Notes: generated from the letters alone by a model not told the origin. DNA of 64,000 nt from B10-G9 sp963712165 (GCA_963712165.1 CAVQGY010000005.1:251743-315742), one strand, 5' to 3'. Positions 45,198 through 54,912 are shown, counted from the first letter of the stretch. Made by a program: numbers and translations.

Positions 45198-45223
45198 AAG
45201 CGGGATCCTCAAGGATCCCGCTT
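45198..45223 (+). terminator. Rho-independent terminator after ahcY
   Basis: AAGCGGGATCCT (45198-45209) pairs perfectly with AGGATCCCGCTT (45212-45223), followed by CTTTC. It lies 21 bases after the ahcY stop. Confidence 0.8.
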
Positions 45224-45351
45224 CTTTCATAATAAAGATATCTTTGTATAAAACTCCTGGAGCGGGTACAATCTGAGTAATCTTCACGCTATTTTCATTT
45301 GAGTGCCTATTTACAGTTGTCCACTCAATTTATCAGTTAAGTGAGGTGTTT

Positions 45352-46389
45352 ATGACTGAGCTTTCCAGAAAGAATTTTATCCGTTTTCTGGCCGCCAGCC
45401 TGGGTTCTTTAGGGGGCCTCTACCTGGCAGGTTGCCTCAATCAAGACAAACTTCTATCCAGGGCAATATCCCCTGATAAGATCTCACCTACGGCTTTTTT
45501 GCCAGATCCAACAGATACTGCGGAACCAACCGCTACGGATGAAGCCACGGAAACCCCCGCCCCAACACCTACCACAACTCCCCCAGACCTGGCAGTTGCC
45601 AGAAATGGAACAGAAGATGAGATGGTCAGAGCGGCTATTAAGGCATTGGGGGGTATAGGGCAGTTCGTAAAGCCTGGCGATGTGGTGGTTGTGAAACCGA
45701 ATATCTGTGTGGCTTATCACACGTATGAATATGCTGCGACAACCAACCCCTGGATTGTTGGTGCGATCGTAAAATTAGCTGTGGAGGCTGGCGCAAAAAC
45801 AGTCAAAGTGATGGATTACCCATTCGGAGGCACTGCCGAGCAGGCCTATTACAAAAGTGGAATCCAGCAAGAAGTCCAGAAAGCTGGCGGCAAGATGGTT
45901 GTGATGACCGGTGTTAAATTTGTGAAGACTGACATACCAAGAGGGAAAAGCCTGAAATCGGCCCGGATTTTCGACGATGTGCTGCGAGCGGATGTGCTGA
46001 TCAATGTGCCGATCGCCAAAAACCACAGTCTGGCTATCTTAACTTTAGCCATGAAGAACCTGATGGGGGTGATTTATAACAGAGAAGGATTGCATGCCAA
46101 TCTCGGCCAGCGCCTGGCAGATCTCAGCACCCGGGTGCCCTCTCAATTGGTGATTGTTGACGCTGTTCGCATGCTGATGGCGGGTGGACCCTCAGGCGGG
46201 GATCTTGCTAATGTGAGAAAAGCCAATACCATTATCGCCTCTACGGATATTGTCGCCGCAGACAGTTATGCCGCGACCCTTTTCGGATATCAGCCAAACC
46301 AGCTGGCGTATATCAACAAAGGGGCAGAGATGGGATTGGGGGTAAAAGATCTGAGCCAGCTGCGTATTGAGGAAATTTCCCTTGGCTGA
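45352..46389 (+). CDS. DUF362 protein with Tat-like lipoprotein signal
   Basis: A 345-residue protein. The N-terminus SRKNFIRFLAASLGSLGG looks like a twin-arginine-type signal with Arg-Lys, and it leads into a lipobox (LAGC, Cys28). A Thr/Pro linker precedes the DUF362 domain (VKPGDVVVVKPNICVAYHTY and LINVPIAKNHSLAILTLAMK). DUF362 proteins often travel with ferredoxin-type domains, and here the next gene is a multi-cluster iron-sulfur protein overlapping this one by 23 bases. A GTG lies in frame at 45346. The function is not established. Confidence 0.8.
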   Translation: MTELSRKNFIRFLAASLGSLGGLYLAGCLNQDKLLSRAISPDKISPTAFLPDPTDTAEPTATDEATETPAPTPTTTPPDLAVARNGTEDEMVRAAIKALGGIGQFVKPGDVVVVKPNICVAYHTYEYAATTNPWIVGAIVKLAVEAGAKTVKVMDYPFGGTAEQAYYKSGIQQEVQKAGGKMVVMTGVKFVKTDIPRGKSLKSARIFDDVLRADVLINVPIAKNHSLAILTLAMKNLMGVIYNREGLHANLGQRLADLSTRVPSQLVIVDAVRMLMAGGPSGGDLANVRKANTIIASTDIVAADSYAATLFGYQPNQLAYINKGAEMGLGVKDLSQLRIEEISLG

Positions 46390-47995
46390 CAGGAAGAGAC
46401 AACGACCTCCTAAGCTATCTCCGGATAACTGGCTGAGGCTCAGAAAGGTCAGCCAGGCCATTTTCCTGTTCCTGTTCCTGGTGGTTTTTCTTTGGTCGAG
46501 GCGAGAATTCTATCTTAACCCCTCCCTGGAATCGGGAGTCAAGGAAACGCTGGTCAATTTGCCCTTGCAGCTCGATCCCCTGGCAATGCTGGCTCAATCG
46601 ATCGCCAGCAGGGTGCTCCTGCCTGGCACCCTCCTGGCGTTGTTGACCATTGGAATCAGCTTATTGCTCGGCAGGGTCTGGTGCGGTTGGTTTTGCCCTG
46701 TAGGCACCGTCTTGGACTGGATCCCACTGCGAAGCCGGAAAATAAAATCCCCCGCGGTTTCCGAGAAATTACGCGGTACCAAATACGTCCTGCTTCTGAT
46801 GATCCTCTTGGCAGCCATTCTGGGTAATTTGAGCTTGATGATCCTGGATCCCTTGACCATTGGCTATCGAACGCTGACAGCCGCGGTTTGGCCGATATTA
46901 GATAAAGTTATCACGGCCGTTGAATTGGTTTTGTTCAAAGTTCCTTTTTTAGCCCCGGCAGTGGGTGGTTTTGACAGCCTGATCCGACCGGTCATCTTTC
47001 CTGCTCATCCCGCAGTTTATCGTTTTGGTTGGCTCTACGGAGGCTTTTTTCTTGTCCTGGTCGCCTTAAACGCTCTTGCACCGCGCTTCTGGTGCCGATA
47101 TCTCTGTCCATTGGGAGGCCTGTTGGGTATCTGTGGAAAGTTCAGCCTGGTCCATTGTGAGATATCCGAAAGCTGCTCGCAATGCGGATCCTGCATGCCC
47201 ACATGTCCAACTGGTGCGATCCAGCAGGGGGATCATGTGTATTGTGATCCGGGAGAATGCACCATGTGCATGGCCTGCGCTGTGGATTGTCCCACGGATC
47301 AAGTCAGCTTCCCAGCAAAAACCTCTCAGTTCCTGCAGCAGCCCTATGATATCGATCGTCGGAAAGCCTTGTTCTCCCTGGGAGCAACGGCAGTTGGCGT
47401 TGGATTGCTTGAGAGCAAATTGATCGACAAGACCCCTTCCCCGAAAATGATCCGTCCCCCGGGAGTGATCAATCAAGATCTGCTCAGTACTTGCATTCGC
47501 TGTGGGGAATGCAGTACAGTTTGCCCAACAAATGCCATTCAAATGGCGGTATTCGAGGGTGGTGTGGAAGGTTTCTGGACCCCTGTTCTTGTGCCCAGGA
47601 TCGGTTACTGTGATTTTTCCTGTAATGCCTGTGGTCAGGTATGCCCTGTAGAAGCGATCCCACCTTTAACGTTGGATGCAAAGCGCGAACAAGTGATCGG
47701 GAAAGCGGAGATTGACCGGGCTCGCTGCCTTCCCTGGGTGGATGATCAAGAATGTATCGTTTGTGAGGAAATGTGCCCGATCGCTGATAAAGCGATCACG
47801 CTGGAGATTTTTTATATCAGAAAGGAAGAGGGGGAGATCATCGCGCTCCAGCGGCCCCAAGTCATCCCTCATCTGTGTATCGGCTGTGGTATTTGTGAAT
47901 ACAAATGCCCTGTAGAAGGCTTGGCCGCCATCCAGGTCACTACTCATGAGGGGAAACACGCCGGTAAGGGACATCAACGAGGGAAAGGAACCTAG
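46367..47995 (+). CDS. Membrane polyferredoxin (NapH/YccM-like) with six cysteine clusters
   Basis: A 542-residue protein. The first half has about five membrane helices with NapH-like cysteine motifs (GRVWCGWFCPVGTVLD and PRFWCRYLCPLGGLLG). Two [4Fe-4S] motifs follow (CSQCGSCMPTCP and CTMCMACAVDCP). The second half has a short hydrophobic stretch and four more cysteine groups (CIRCGECSTVCP, CNACGQVCPVEA, CIVCEEMCP and CIGCGICEYKCP). It is suited to carry electrons from the membrane to an extracytoplasmic partner, probably the DUF362 protein. The start is uncertain: TTG at 46367 or at 46382. Confidence 0.85.
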   Translation: MRKFPLADRKRQRPPKLSPDNWLRLRKVSQAIFLFLFLVVFLWSRREFYLNPSLESGVKETLVNLPLQLDPLAMLAQSIASRVLLPGTLLALLTIGISLLLGRVWCGWFCPVGTVLDWIPLRSRKIKSPAVSEKLRGTKYVLLLMILLAAILGNLSLMILDPLTIGYRTLTAAVWPILDKVITAVELVLFKVPFLAPAVGGFDSLIRPVIFPAHPAVYRFGWLYGGFFLVLVALNALAPRFWCRYLCPLGGLLGICGKFSLVHCEISESCSQCGSCMPTCPTGAIQQGDHVYCDPGECTMCMACAVDCPTDQVSFPAKTSQFLQQPYDIDRRKALFSLGATAVGVGLLESKLIDKTPSPKMIRPPGVINQDLLSTCIRCGECSTVCPTNAIQMAVFEGGVEGFWTPVLVPRIGYCDFSCNACGQVCPVEAIPPLTLDAKREQVIGKAEIDRARCLPWVDDQECIVCEEMCPIADKAITLEIFYIRKEEGEIIALQRPQVIPHLCIGCGICEYKCPVEGLAAIQVTTHEGKHAGKGHQRGKGT

Positions 47996-48031
47996 GCTGC
48001 CCCCAGGCTTGGCTGGATGAGATTTCAGTTA

Positions 48032-49022
48032 TCAATCCAGGGAGATAAACACCTTTCCAAAACCAAAAACTTCAGCATCAAAAACAAAAACCAGACCTGA
48101 AGAATCTTGTGGTACCTGGAAACCAATTTGCCCCCGGACATATTCGCCTGGCTGCAGTTCATCATCTGGTAGTCCGGCATCCAGGAGAGATTGAGCTCCC
48201 AGGTGGAAGGTATATTTCTGGCCAGTGTCGTCTTTGAGATACATCTGCACAACGCTGGTTATTTCCTTTACAGTGCTTCCCTGGTTCTCGACCTGGATAT
48301 CTATCGCCCGCGAATTGATAACCACTTTTCGGTTTTACGATCTCAGTCCCGGCAGGGTAACTGACACCAAGTACCTGGATCACCATATCGCTGATCTGGA
48401 TCAGATCCCCAACCTGATAGATATCCAGGGATGGGATCAGATTCAGGTCCTGGGGAGGATCCATCGCTATTGGAACCGGGCCCAGATTCACAGAGACTTC
48501 TCCATAACCGAGCAGATTGGCTTCGTAAACAAAAGTGAAACCGACCAGATCCTCCGGGACCTGGAATCCCACTTTGCCCCGGACGATCTCGCCTGGATTG
48601 ATCTCCCCATTGGGTTGATTGCTGCCGCTGGCCAGGTTGGCCTTTCCGTTGATATTGAATTTCACGCCTGAAGGGGATTTGAGCGACATTTGGAAAACCG
48701 GTGAGCTATTAAAGGATTTTTCGCCCTGATTGGCTATCATCAGATCCACTACAAGATATTTCTTTCCCTCTTCAGGAGGATTGAAGTCGCCACCCGGAGG
48801 TTGATCCCAACCTAGCACAACCAGAACAGCATCGTTAATGCTGATAATATCCCCTATTTCATATATGAGCTCTTGTTGTATCCGGCTGGCACTTTCTGGG
48901 TCTGGTTGGCTGGAGGGGTCCAGCGCCCCGATCTTTTGTGGCTGCGGTTCAGCCTGACAACCTGCCAGGCAGACCATCAAGCAGATGGCAAGTATTATCA
49001 GTACGTATCGCTGCATTTTCAT
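48032..49022 (-). pseudogene. Two-domain DUF4352-like lipoprotein, frameshifted
   Basis: A lipoprotein (lipobox CLAGC) with two tandem beta-sandwich domains of DUF4352 type. The first runs from GDIISINDAVLVVLGWDQPP to the GEIVRGKVGFQVPEDLVGF region. The second repeats the plan, from GDLIQISDMVIQVLGVSYPA to GEYVRGQIGFQVPQ. The frame breaks inside the second domain at a run of four A residues (about 48327-48330). Dropping one A gives KPKVVINSRAIDIQVENQG and an intact end at 48032. The cause is a real one-base insertion or a homopolymer error. The function is unknown; related domains occur in surface proteins. Confidence 0.75.
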
Positions 49023-49165
49023 AAAGCTACCCTCATAGCTACACGGGCTGGTAATTGTTCATTAATGGGTATGGAATGAGTCTATAGTAGTACAGATTTT
49101 ACTATGGAGAAGTTTAACATCAATTTACAGTCTGGACAGGTAGGGATAGAAAGATGGAATTTTCA

Positions 49166-49193
49166 TTTATAATCACCAAAACAAGAAAATCAA
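49166..49193 (-). promoter_or_regulatory. Possible promoter of the DUF4352 lipoprotein gene
   Basis: On the minus strand TTGATT (49193-49188) and TATAAA (49171-49166) are separated by 16 bases, upstream of the start at 49022. The rest of the 313-base divergent gap (49023-49335) towards ppk shows a TGGTAAAAT extended -10-like box at 49239-49247 but no matching -35, and no gene. Confidence 0.35.
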
Positions 49194-49335
49194 GGCCAAT
49201 TAGGGGACCTGGGTAGATCATTTTACCCCTCCTGAATGTGGTAAAATCTCTCCCCAAAGGAATGAGGTTGTCTAGACAACATCACTTATACTGCTCTGTA
49301 TCAACACCTGCAAGGATTTGTTGCTGGAGATGATA

Positions 49336-51474
49336 ATGGTAATTGAGAATATCAAGCAATTCTTAACCAACCCTCCCGCGGATCTGCGCGATCCAAAACT
49401 GTATATTAATCGCGAGTTGAGCTGGCTCAGATTTAATGATCGAGTCCTGGAAGAGGCTCTGGATGAATCTCATCCCCTTCTGGAAAGGCTCAAGTTCCTG
49501 GCTATTTTTTCCAGCAATCTGGATGAGTTTTTCATGATCCGGGCCTCTGGATTGCGGCGGCAATTAGAAGCCAGCGCCCATATCATTCCAGCGGATGGCT
49601 TGCTGCCATCAGAGCAGCTAGCAATGATCCGCCAGCGGCTTTTACCACGATTAGAGGAGCAGCAAGAGTGCTGGAAAAAGGACTTATTGCCCAAGCTGGA
49701 AAAGCAGGGGATCAGGATCCTGAATTATAGCCAGCTGAAAAGGAAACAGAGGAAAATCCTCCGCAGGCATTTCAAAAAAGAGATCTACCCAGCTCTCACC
49801 CCCCTGGCTTTTGACCCGGGACACCCTTTTCCTCATATCTCCAATCTGTCCATGAACCTGGCAGTCGTGGTCCATGACCTAAAACACGGCCAGCGATTTG
49901 CCCGCCTGAAAGTGCCCAAGATCTACTCCCGTCTGATTGCTATCCCCAGCGAGGAGAGTGCTGATGAGTTTCAGGAATTGGGCCTGGACAATCCTTCTTC
50001 AACCAACTTCGTGTGGTTGGAAGAGATTGTTAAAGCTAATCTGGACCTGCTATTCCCTGGTTTAAAGATAGAAGCGGCTTATCCATTCCGGGTGACAAGG
50101 GACGCTGATCCAGAGATCGAGGAAGATGAAGCTTCCGACCTCCTGGCAGCTATAGAGGAAAGCGTAAGGGAGCGTCAGTTTGGTTCTGCCATTCGGTTGG
50201 AAGTTGACAAGACTATGCCGGATCAGGTCCGCGATATCCTGCAAACGAACCTGGATCTTGCCTCATACCAGATCTATGTGGTTGATGGTCCGATCGGTTT
50301 AAGTGATGTGATGGAATTGATGAGTATCAACAGGCCGGATCTGAAGGATATCCCTTTTCAGCCCTCGATTCCCCCCTCCCTCTCGACAGATGAAAGCATC
50401 TTTTCTGTCATGAGGAGAAAGAATATCCTTCTTTACCATCCCTATGACAGTTTTGATCCGGTTATCCGTTTTATTCGGGAGGCAGCCCGCGATCCAGAAG
50501 TGCTTGCCATCAAGATGACCCTGTACCGGGTAGGACCTGATTCCCCCATCGTGGCTGCCTTGATGGACGCCCGGGAAAACGGAAAACAGGTTGCGGTCCT
50601 GGTCGAGCTAAAAGCCAGATTCGACGAGGAGAATAATATCGTCTGGGCCAAATCATTGGAAAGGGCGGGTGTCCATGTCGTTTATGGACTGGTGGGATTG
50701 AAGACCCATGCAAAAGTCAGTATTGTTATTCGCCACGAACCAGAGGGTATCCGCCGCTACATCCATCTGGCGACGGGAAATTACAACGATGTTACAGCCA
50801 GGACCTACTCAGATATCGGCTATTTTACCTGCGATCCAGATCTCGGGAAGGATGCCTCTGCCTTATTTAATGGTTTGACAGGCTACTCCCTGGATGATGA
50901 GTATAGAAAACTGGTGGTCGCACCAGGTTCAATGCAGGAAGGGATCATCTCCAGGATCGATCGGGAGATCAAGGTGCATAAAGAAAGCGGCGAGGGTTAC
51001 TTGGCTTTTAAGATGAATTCCTTGGTTGACCAGCCTTGCATTGAAGCTCTATACAGAGCATCTCAGGCTGGAGTCAAAGTGGATATCCAGGCTCGAGGAA
51101 TCTGCTGCCTGCGACCCGGGGTGCCGGGAGTCAGCGACAATATCACGGTGACGTCTATTGTGGGGCGGTTTCTGGAACATCCCAGGATCTATTATTTCCA
51201 CAATGGGGGGGAGGAAGAGATCCTATTGGGAAGCGCTGATTTGATGCCGCGGAACCTGTACCGCAGAGTGGAAACCCTGTTCCCGATTGAAGATGAAGTG
51301 ATCAAAAAATCCCTCCGCGATGATATTTTGATGGTTCATCTCAGGGACAATGTGAAAGCCAGGAAAATGCTGGCTGATGGTCAATATGAGCCTGTGCAGC
51401 GGAGTGAAGGGGAGAAAAACCTGAATTCCCAAGAATGGATGATCAAGAACCGGGGGATCTGGCATCACGCATAG
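49336..51474 (+). CDS. ppk: Polyphosphate kinase 1
   Basis: A protein of about 712 residues that reversibly makes polyphosphate from ATP. The N-terminal domain begins INRELSWLRFNDRVLEEALD. The catalytic phospholipase-D-like halves contain the phosphorylated His in RRYIHLATGNYNDVTARTYS (His477) and a second His in RIYYFHNGGEEEILLGSADL (His622). All four domains appear present. The ATG at 49336 has GGAG at 49326-49329; an ATG at 49330 and a TTG at 49318 are also in frame. It stands alone. Confidence 0.93.
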   Translation: MVIENIKQFLTNPPADLRDPKLYINRELSWLRFNDRVLEEALDESHPLLERLKFLAIFSSNLDEFFMIRASGLRRQLEASAHIIPADGLLPSEQLAMIRQRLLPRLEEQQECWKKDLLPKLEKQGIRILNYSQLKRKQRKILRRHFKKEIYPALTPLAFDPGHPFPHISNLSMNLAVVVHDLKHGQRFARLKVPKIYSRLIAIPSEESADEFQELGLDNPSSTNFVWLEEIVKANLDLLFPGLKIEAAYPFRVTRDADPEIEEDEASDLLAAIEESVRERQFGSAIRLEVDKTMPDQVRDILQTNLDLASYQIYVVDGPIGLSDVMELMSINRPDLKDIPFQPSIPPSLSTDESIFSVMRRKNILLYHPYDSFDPVIRFIREAARDPEVLAIKMTLYRVGPDSPIVAALMDARENGKQVAVLVELKARFDEENNIVWAKSLERAGVHVVYGLVGLKTHAKVSIVIRHEPEGIRRYIHLATGNYNDVTARTYSDIGYFTCDPDLGKDASALFNGLTGYSLDDEYRKLVVAPGSMQEGIISRIDREIKVHKESGEGYLAFKMNSLVDQPCIEALYRASQAGVKVDIQARGICCLRPGVPGVSDNITVTSIVGRFLEHPRIYYFHNGGEEEILLGSADLMPRNLYRRVETLFPIEDEVIKKSLRDDILMVHLRDNVKARKMLADGQYEPVQRSEGEKNLNSQEWMIKNRGIWHHA

Positions 51475-51772
51475 GGCGAATTACCCGATGATTCGATTCT
51501 CAGAGCTGTAGATTGTTTCCCTTTCCAAACGATGTTCTTTTAGAAGCTGGTCCGCCTGTTATATGATCTAGACCAAGAGCCGATCAGATCTGCTCCTTTC
51601 CGTTCCGTTTCCGTATCATACCCAACAAGAATCCCATAATTGATTGGCTGGATTACTGATTCAACAACTCAATGATCCGGTCCGTAGCCGATCCCTACTG
51701 GTCAACCGCCTGATTTGAGGAAAGTGCCAGGGTGATCGTTGCCGGGATGTCTTGAATGGGGCTGGCAAGAAC
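51475..51772. other. Gap between ppk and the insertion sequence
   Basis: About 300 bases with no credible frame on either strand and no clear hairpin terminator. It may contain decayed coding DNA, but I recognise nothing in it. Confidence 0.4.
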
Positions 51773-53168
51773 TGTTAGAAGCAGCTGAAAACAGGACTGT
51801 TATCGCTTCAAAAGTGGACTCGAAAGCCATCAAGCGGAAGGGTTAGTGAATGAACCAAAGCATCATTCCACCAAATACGAATCCCCATGATACTCTTTTC
51901 CAAGTCTGGAGTCATGTGGATATCAACAACTTTGTGGAGAGGTGTATTTGGGACCTGGATCTCGTGACTGAAAAGAGAAATGCGGCTGTAAGAATTTACC
52001 CTTCTCTGTTCTCGCAAGCAAAAGACATCATCATGGGAAGTATAAGGTTCAGGAAGAGATAAAGGCCTGAGAAGGCTGTTGCCCTCAGTCAATGCCCTCT
52101 CGAATCGAACGCGGGGGATTTCTCCGGTAGTGGAATGGATCTGGTGATTGTTGTAGCGATCAAGCTCTTCTTTCAAGACTTCTCTTGCCTCAGAGAACTC
52201 TCCCAGATTTTCCAGTGCACATGTGCGAATGATGCGATCCTGCATCCAGCGATAAGGCCGCTCGATCTTTCCTTTGGCCTGTGGCGAGAGGGCGAAGATG
52301 ACATCCACGCCCAGCAGGCGCATCATCTTTCCCCATTGAGTGTCGACGTCATCTGTCTCCAGGACATGTTTGCGCCAGAAACTGTCTCGACCCTGCACAA
52401 ACCGGAATACACGCAACGAGTCAACATAGTAGCGCAAAGGTAAGCCAAAGGTCTCAAAGACAGCCTTTGCTGCCTGGATATGGGCCCAGGTAGTCTCTCC
52501 GGAGAAGAAATCGGCAAACAGGATCAAACGGCTGTAATCGTCAATGGAGGTGATCAGAGTCCATTTCTTTTCAGCAAAAGGAGACCAGCGGTGGGTAGAG
52601 CCATCATGTTGAACTAAAGCACCAACGGACTCGGTAATGACCTTTCGATCGTGTGCTTTCTTTTTCTTTCGGGGTTTATGACAACCCAGTTTCTTGGCTC
52701 GATCAATGATTGTATTTAGTGATACTTTGATCCCTTGTTTCTGCAGACGATCACGAATGGCCGAGTAGTTGTATCCAGATATCGGTATCTCAGGATTATC
52801 AATGAGATCCTTTTCGCGCATTAGTTCAAATTCCATTACCTCTTCTGCTTCTGGAGAAATTCTCTTCGGAGTGGCTCGTTGATATGAGATTGAGAAAGTT
52901 TCGGGATCCTCTCGGTATTGCTTCCAGAGCACAAAGAAGCGAGATCTGCCAATATCCAGCGTGTCCTGAACTTCTTCTCGTGTCATGAGACCTTGCTCGT
53001 AGGCTTGAAATAGAAAGACAACCTGCTCATCTGAAAATCGTCTGTGGAGCTGTGCCATAGTTCCCTCCTGGGTGGTGTGAGGGAACCTATTATAGGAGTC
53101 AAGTTTTCAACTGAAAACGAGTCCAGCTTTCAATTGCAAACAGTCCACTTTTCAATTATCAAATAACA
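51773..53168 (-). mobile_element. Insertion sequence, about 1.4 kb, with imperfect TGTTA...TAACA ends
   Basis: The transposase frame is bounded by imperfect inverted ends. The left end starts TGTTAGAAGCAGCTGAAAAC and goes on to AGGACTG. The right end, read inward, starts TGTTATTTGATAATTGAAAA and goes on to GTGGACTG. Inside the right end three roughly 24-base direct units begin GTCAAGTTTTCAA, GTCCAGCTTTCAA and GTCCACTTTTCAA, probably transposase-binding sites. No target duplication could be recognised. The right border directly abuts an adenosine deaminase remnant. A deleted relative lies at 63742-63984. Confidence 0.75.
51808..53058 (-). CDS. DDE transposase with integrase (rve) core
   Basis: A 416-residue transposase. 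Helix-turn-helix regions occupy about residues 1-130 (FSDEQVVFLFQAYEQGLMTR and LNTIIDRAKKLGCHKPRKKK). The integrase-type catalytic core follows, with Asp152 (QHDGSTHRWSP), Asp213 (YYVDSLRVFR) and Glu266 (QAKGKIERPYRWMQDR), spaced as in retroviral-type DDE enzymes. It appears intact and full length. The family is not certain; it resembles IS481/ISNCY-type elements with an rve core. It fills most of the insertion sequence. Confidence 0.88.
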   Translation of the reverse strand: MAQLHRRFSDEQVVFLFQAYEQGLMTREEVQDTLDIGRSRFFVLWKQYREDPETFSISYQRATPKRISPEAEEVMEFELMREKDLIDNPEIPISGYNYSAIRDRLQKQGIKVSLNTIIDRAKKLGCHKPRKKKKAHDRKVITESVGALVQHDGSTHRWSPFAEKKWTLITSIDDYSRLILFADFFSGETTWAHIQAAKAVFETFGLPLRYYVDSLRVFRFVQGRDSFWRKHVLETDDVDTQWGKMMRLLGVDVIFALSPQAKGKIERPYRWMQDRIIRTCALENLGEFSEAREVLKEELDRYNNHQIHSTTGEIPRVRFERALTEGNSLLRPLSLPEPYTSHDDVFCLREQRRVNSYSRISLFSHEIQVPNTPLHKVVDIHMTPDLEKSIMGIRIWWNDALVHSLTLPLDGFRVHF

Positions 53169-53663
53169 GGAGTGATGGCCTTTATTGACAAATTCAGGCA
53201 TATGATCGATATCCTGGTTGGTGATGAAGTGAACTTTCCGGGAAAGCTCTCTGTTGATCTCTTCCATGAAGTACGGGAAGCCGGATTGGAAAGTATCTGA
53301 CACGTAATTGAAGAGCTTGGCGCTGAGCGGGTTGGCCATGGAGCTAGTGCTATTCAGATCCCGATATTGATGGATTATTTAGGTGAACACAGGATTGGCC
53401 TGAAATCGAATCTGACCAGCAATTTACTAACTAGGGTTGTGGAAAGTTATACAAGCCATCCCCTGGAAAAATCCATAGAAAGCGGTATTCTGGCAACGAT
53501 AAACACAGATGATCCTGGTATCAGTGCAATTGATCTGCGTTATTAACACGAACAGGTACCTGCAACTCGACTTACCGAGAAGTAGATCAAACAGGCCCAG
53601 CAGAATGCTCTGGAAGTGGCTTTTATCAGCCCGGAAGAAAAGGCTGGTCTGCTTGATAGATAA
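53169..53663 (+). pseudogene. Adenosine deaminase remnant, 5' part missing
   Basis: A single + frame keeps clear adenosine deaminase segments: ILVGDEVNFPGKLSVDLFHE, EELGAERVGHG, LMDYLGEHRIGL, GILATINTDDPGIS and QAQQNALEVAFISPEEKAG. It is broken by in-frame stops (one after GLES-Ile, one after DLRY and one after RLTEK). The segment that should carry the HAGE zinc-site region is deleted. The 5' half is absent, and homology begins right at the insertion-sequence border. The intact gene would have deaminated adenosine to inosine. Confidence 0.75.
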
Positions 53664-53917
53664 GACCGCCAAAACACTTCAAGTATAATATTTGCATACA
53701 GGAGCCTTTGGCTACGGTCGGCGGGAGAATAAGCAGATCTGAATAACATTAATCCCGAAAATAAATAGACTAGGGATGAATGTGAGGTTTCAAGTCCCGC
53801 CAAACAATCTCCAGTTGGATTGCCTAGGTTCTTTCGACAGCGTTCAAACACCCAGAAACGAGTGCGTTTTACCACCAAGGGGAGTCTTGTGGGGATATCT
53901 GAAAAGGAAATGATCCT

Positions 53918-54583
53918 ATGGCCAAATTCAATCAATTGAGTGACCGTGAGTGGGAAATTATCAGACAGCTGCTGCAGGGTAAAAGCAATAAGCTAATTGC
54001 TTTGGCGCTTGATGTTTCTATCAGCACAGTAGAATTCCATTTGAATAGTATCTATGCAAAGTTGGAAGTAAGCTCCCGGCTGGAGCTGATCTTAGTACTA
54101 TGGAAAGCCACAGGTAATATCGAAATCGATGAACTGAGGTATTCCACAGTTGACAGTTCGGAGGACAGTATTGAAAATGGAGATAGGTCCACTATCGATC
54201 AATTACAGAGGTTGCGTAGTATCATGCGCTTATATCGATTAGTTCTTATCACTTGTTTAATAATGATACTATTGCCGCTTGGATTTCTATTCTATACTGC
54301 CAGCAGTCTGCCTGGATCCATTATAATGTGGCGATCAATATTCCTATGGCTGCTACCGGCTGCTGCAATTCTGTTCCTGCTTCTGCTTTTTCCTAGAACA
54401 GGTTTTCGAACACTTGTTTTCATCTCGTATATAATTTTACTGTCCTTTCTTGCCATAACACTTATCCTTAGATTAATAGGGCCGTTGTGGCTTATCCCAT
54501 ACCTGGTTGGAGCAGGGGGAATTCTTATTGCAGCAAGGTCCAGGACGAGAGATCAGGAACCTGGCACGCTTGATGCCGATTAA
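53918..54583 (+). CDS. LuxR-type HTH protein with C-terminal membrane segments
   Basis: A 221-residue protein. The N-terminal GerE/LuxR helix-turn-helix (about 6-62: LSDREWEIIRQLLQGKSNKL and VSISTVEFHLNSIYAKLEVS) comes first. A linker of about 40 residues (LRYSTVDSSEDSIENGDRS) follows, then four membrane helices from about residue 103 on. There is no receiver or sensor domain ahead of the HTH. A membrane-bound DNA-binding protein of this shape could sense envelope state. Two decayed relatives lie downstream, and it probably governs the exported-protein genes that follow, which is inference. The ATG is preceded by AAAAGGAAATG. Confidence 0.8.
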   Translation: MAKFNQLSDREWEIIRQLLQGKSNKLIALALDVSISTVEFHLNSIYAKLEVSSRLELILVLWKATGNIEIDELRYSTVDSSEDSIENGDRSTIDQLQRLRSIMRLYRLVLITCLIMILLPLGFLFYTASSLPGSIIMWRSIFLWLLPAAAILFLLLLFPRTGFRTLVFISYIILLSFLAITLILRLIGPLWLIPYLVGAGGILIAARSRTRDQEPGTLDAD

Positions 54584-54627
54584 GCTGATAGTTCTCCGCT
54601 GGCTAGCATAATTAATGATCTGAACTA

Positions 54628-54912
54628 CAGTTAATTACATCATCTCTTGAAATTTCTATCGACACGGTTGAATTTTAACTGAAAGATATCTATGCCCTGG
54701 TACAGCTATGTTCCATGATTGGGTTTGATTTAGCGACCACAGTTACAGTTGCTATCAAAGAACTGGGGTATTCCATAGTTGACAACCCGGAAGGTAGTGT
54801 TGAAAATGGAAATAGGTCTATTGTAGATCAGCTGCTGAAGAAAGGCGGGAATAACGAGATATATCTTAGTCAAAGAATCAGGGTGGGAAGAAGGACGCCA
54901 AAAAATAGCTAG
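54628..54912 (+). pseudogene. Decayed copy of the LuxR-type membrane regulator
   Basis: One frame reads QLITSSLEISIDTVEF, a stop at 54676, then LKDIYALVQ and later ELGYSIVDNPEGSVENGNRS. This matches the HTH end and linker of the regulator at 53918 (KLIALALDVSISTVEF and ELRYSTVDSSEDSIENGDRS). The membrane part is missing. It is a remnant of a second regulator gene. Confidence 0.7.

Noticed and set aside
53130..53339. 69-codon minus frame after the insertion sequence
   Set aside because: The + strand of this stretch clearly encodes the adenosine deaminase remnant.
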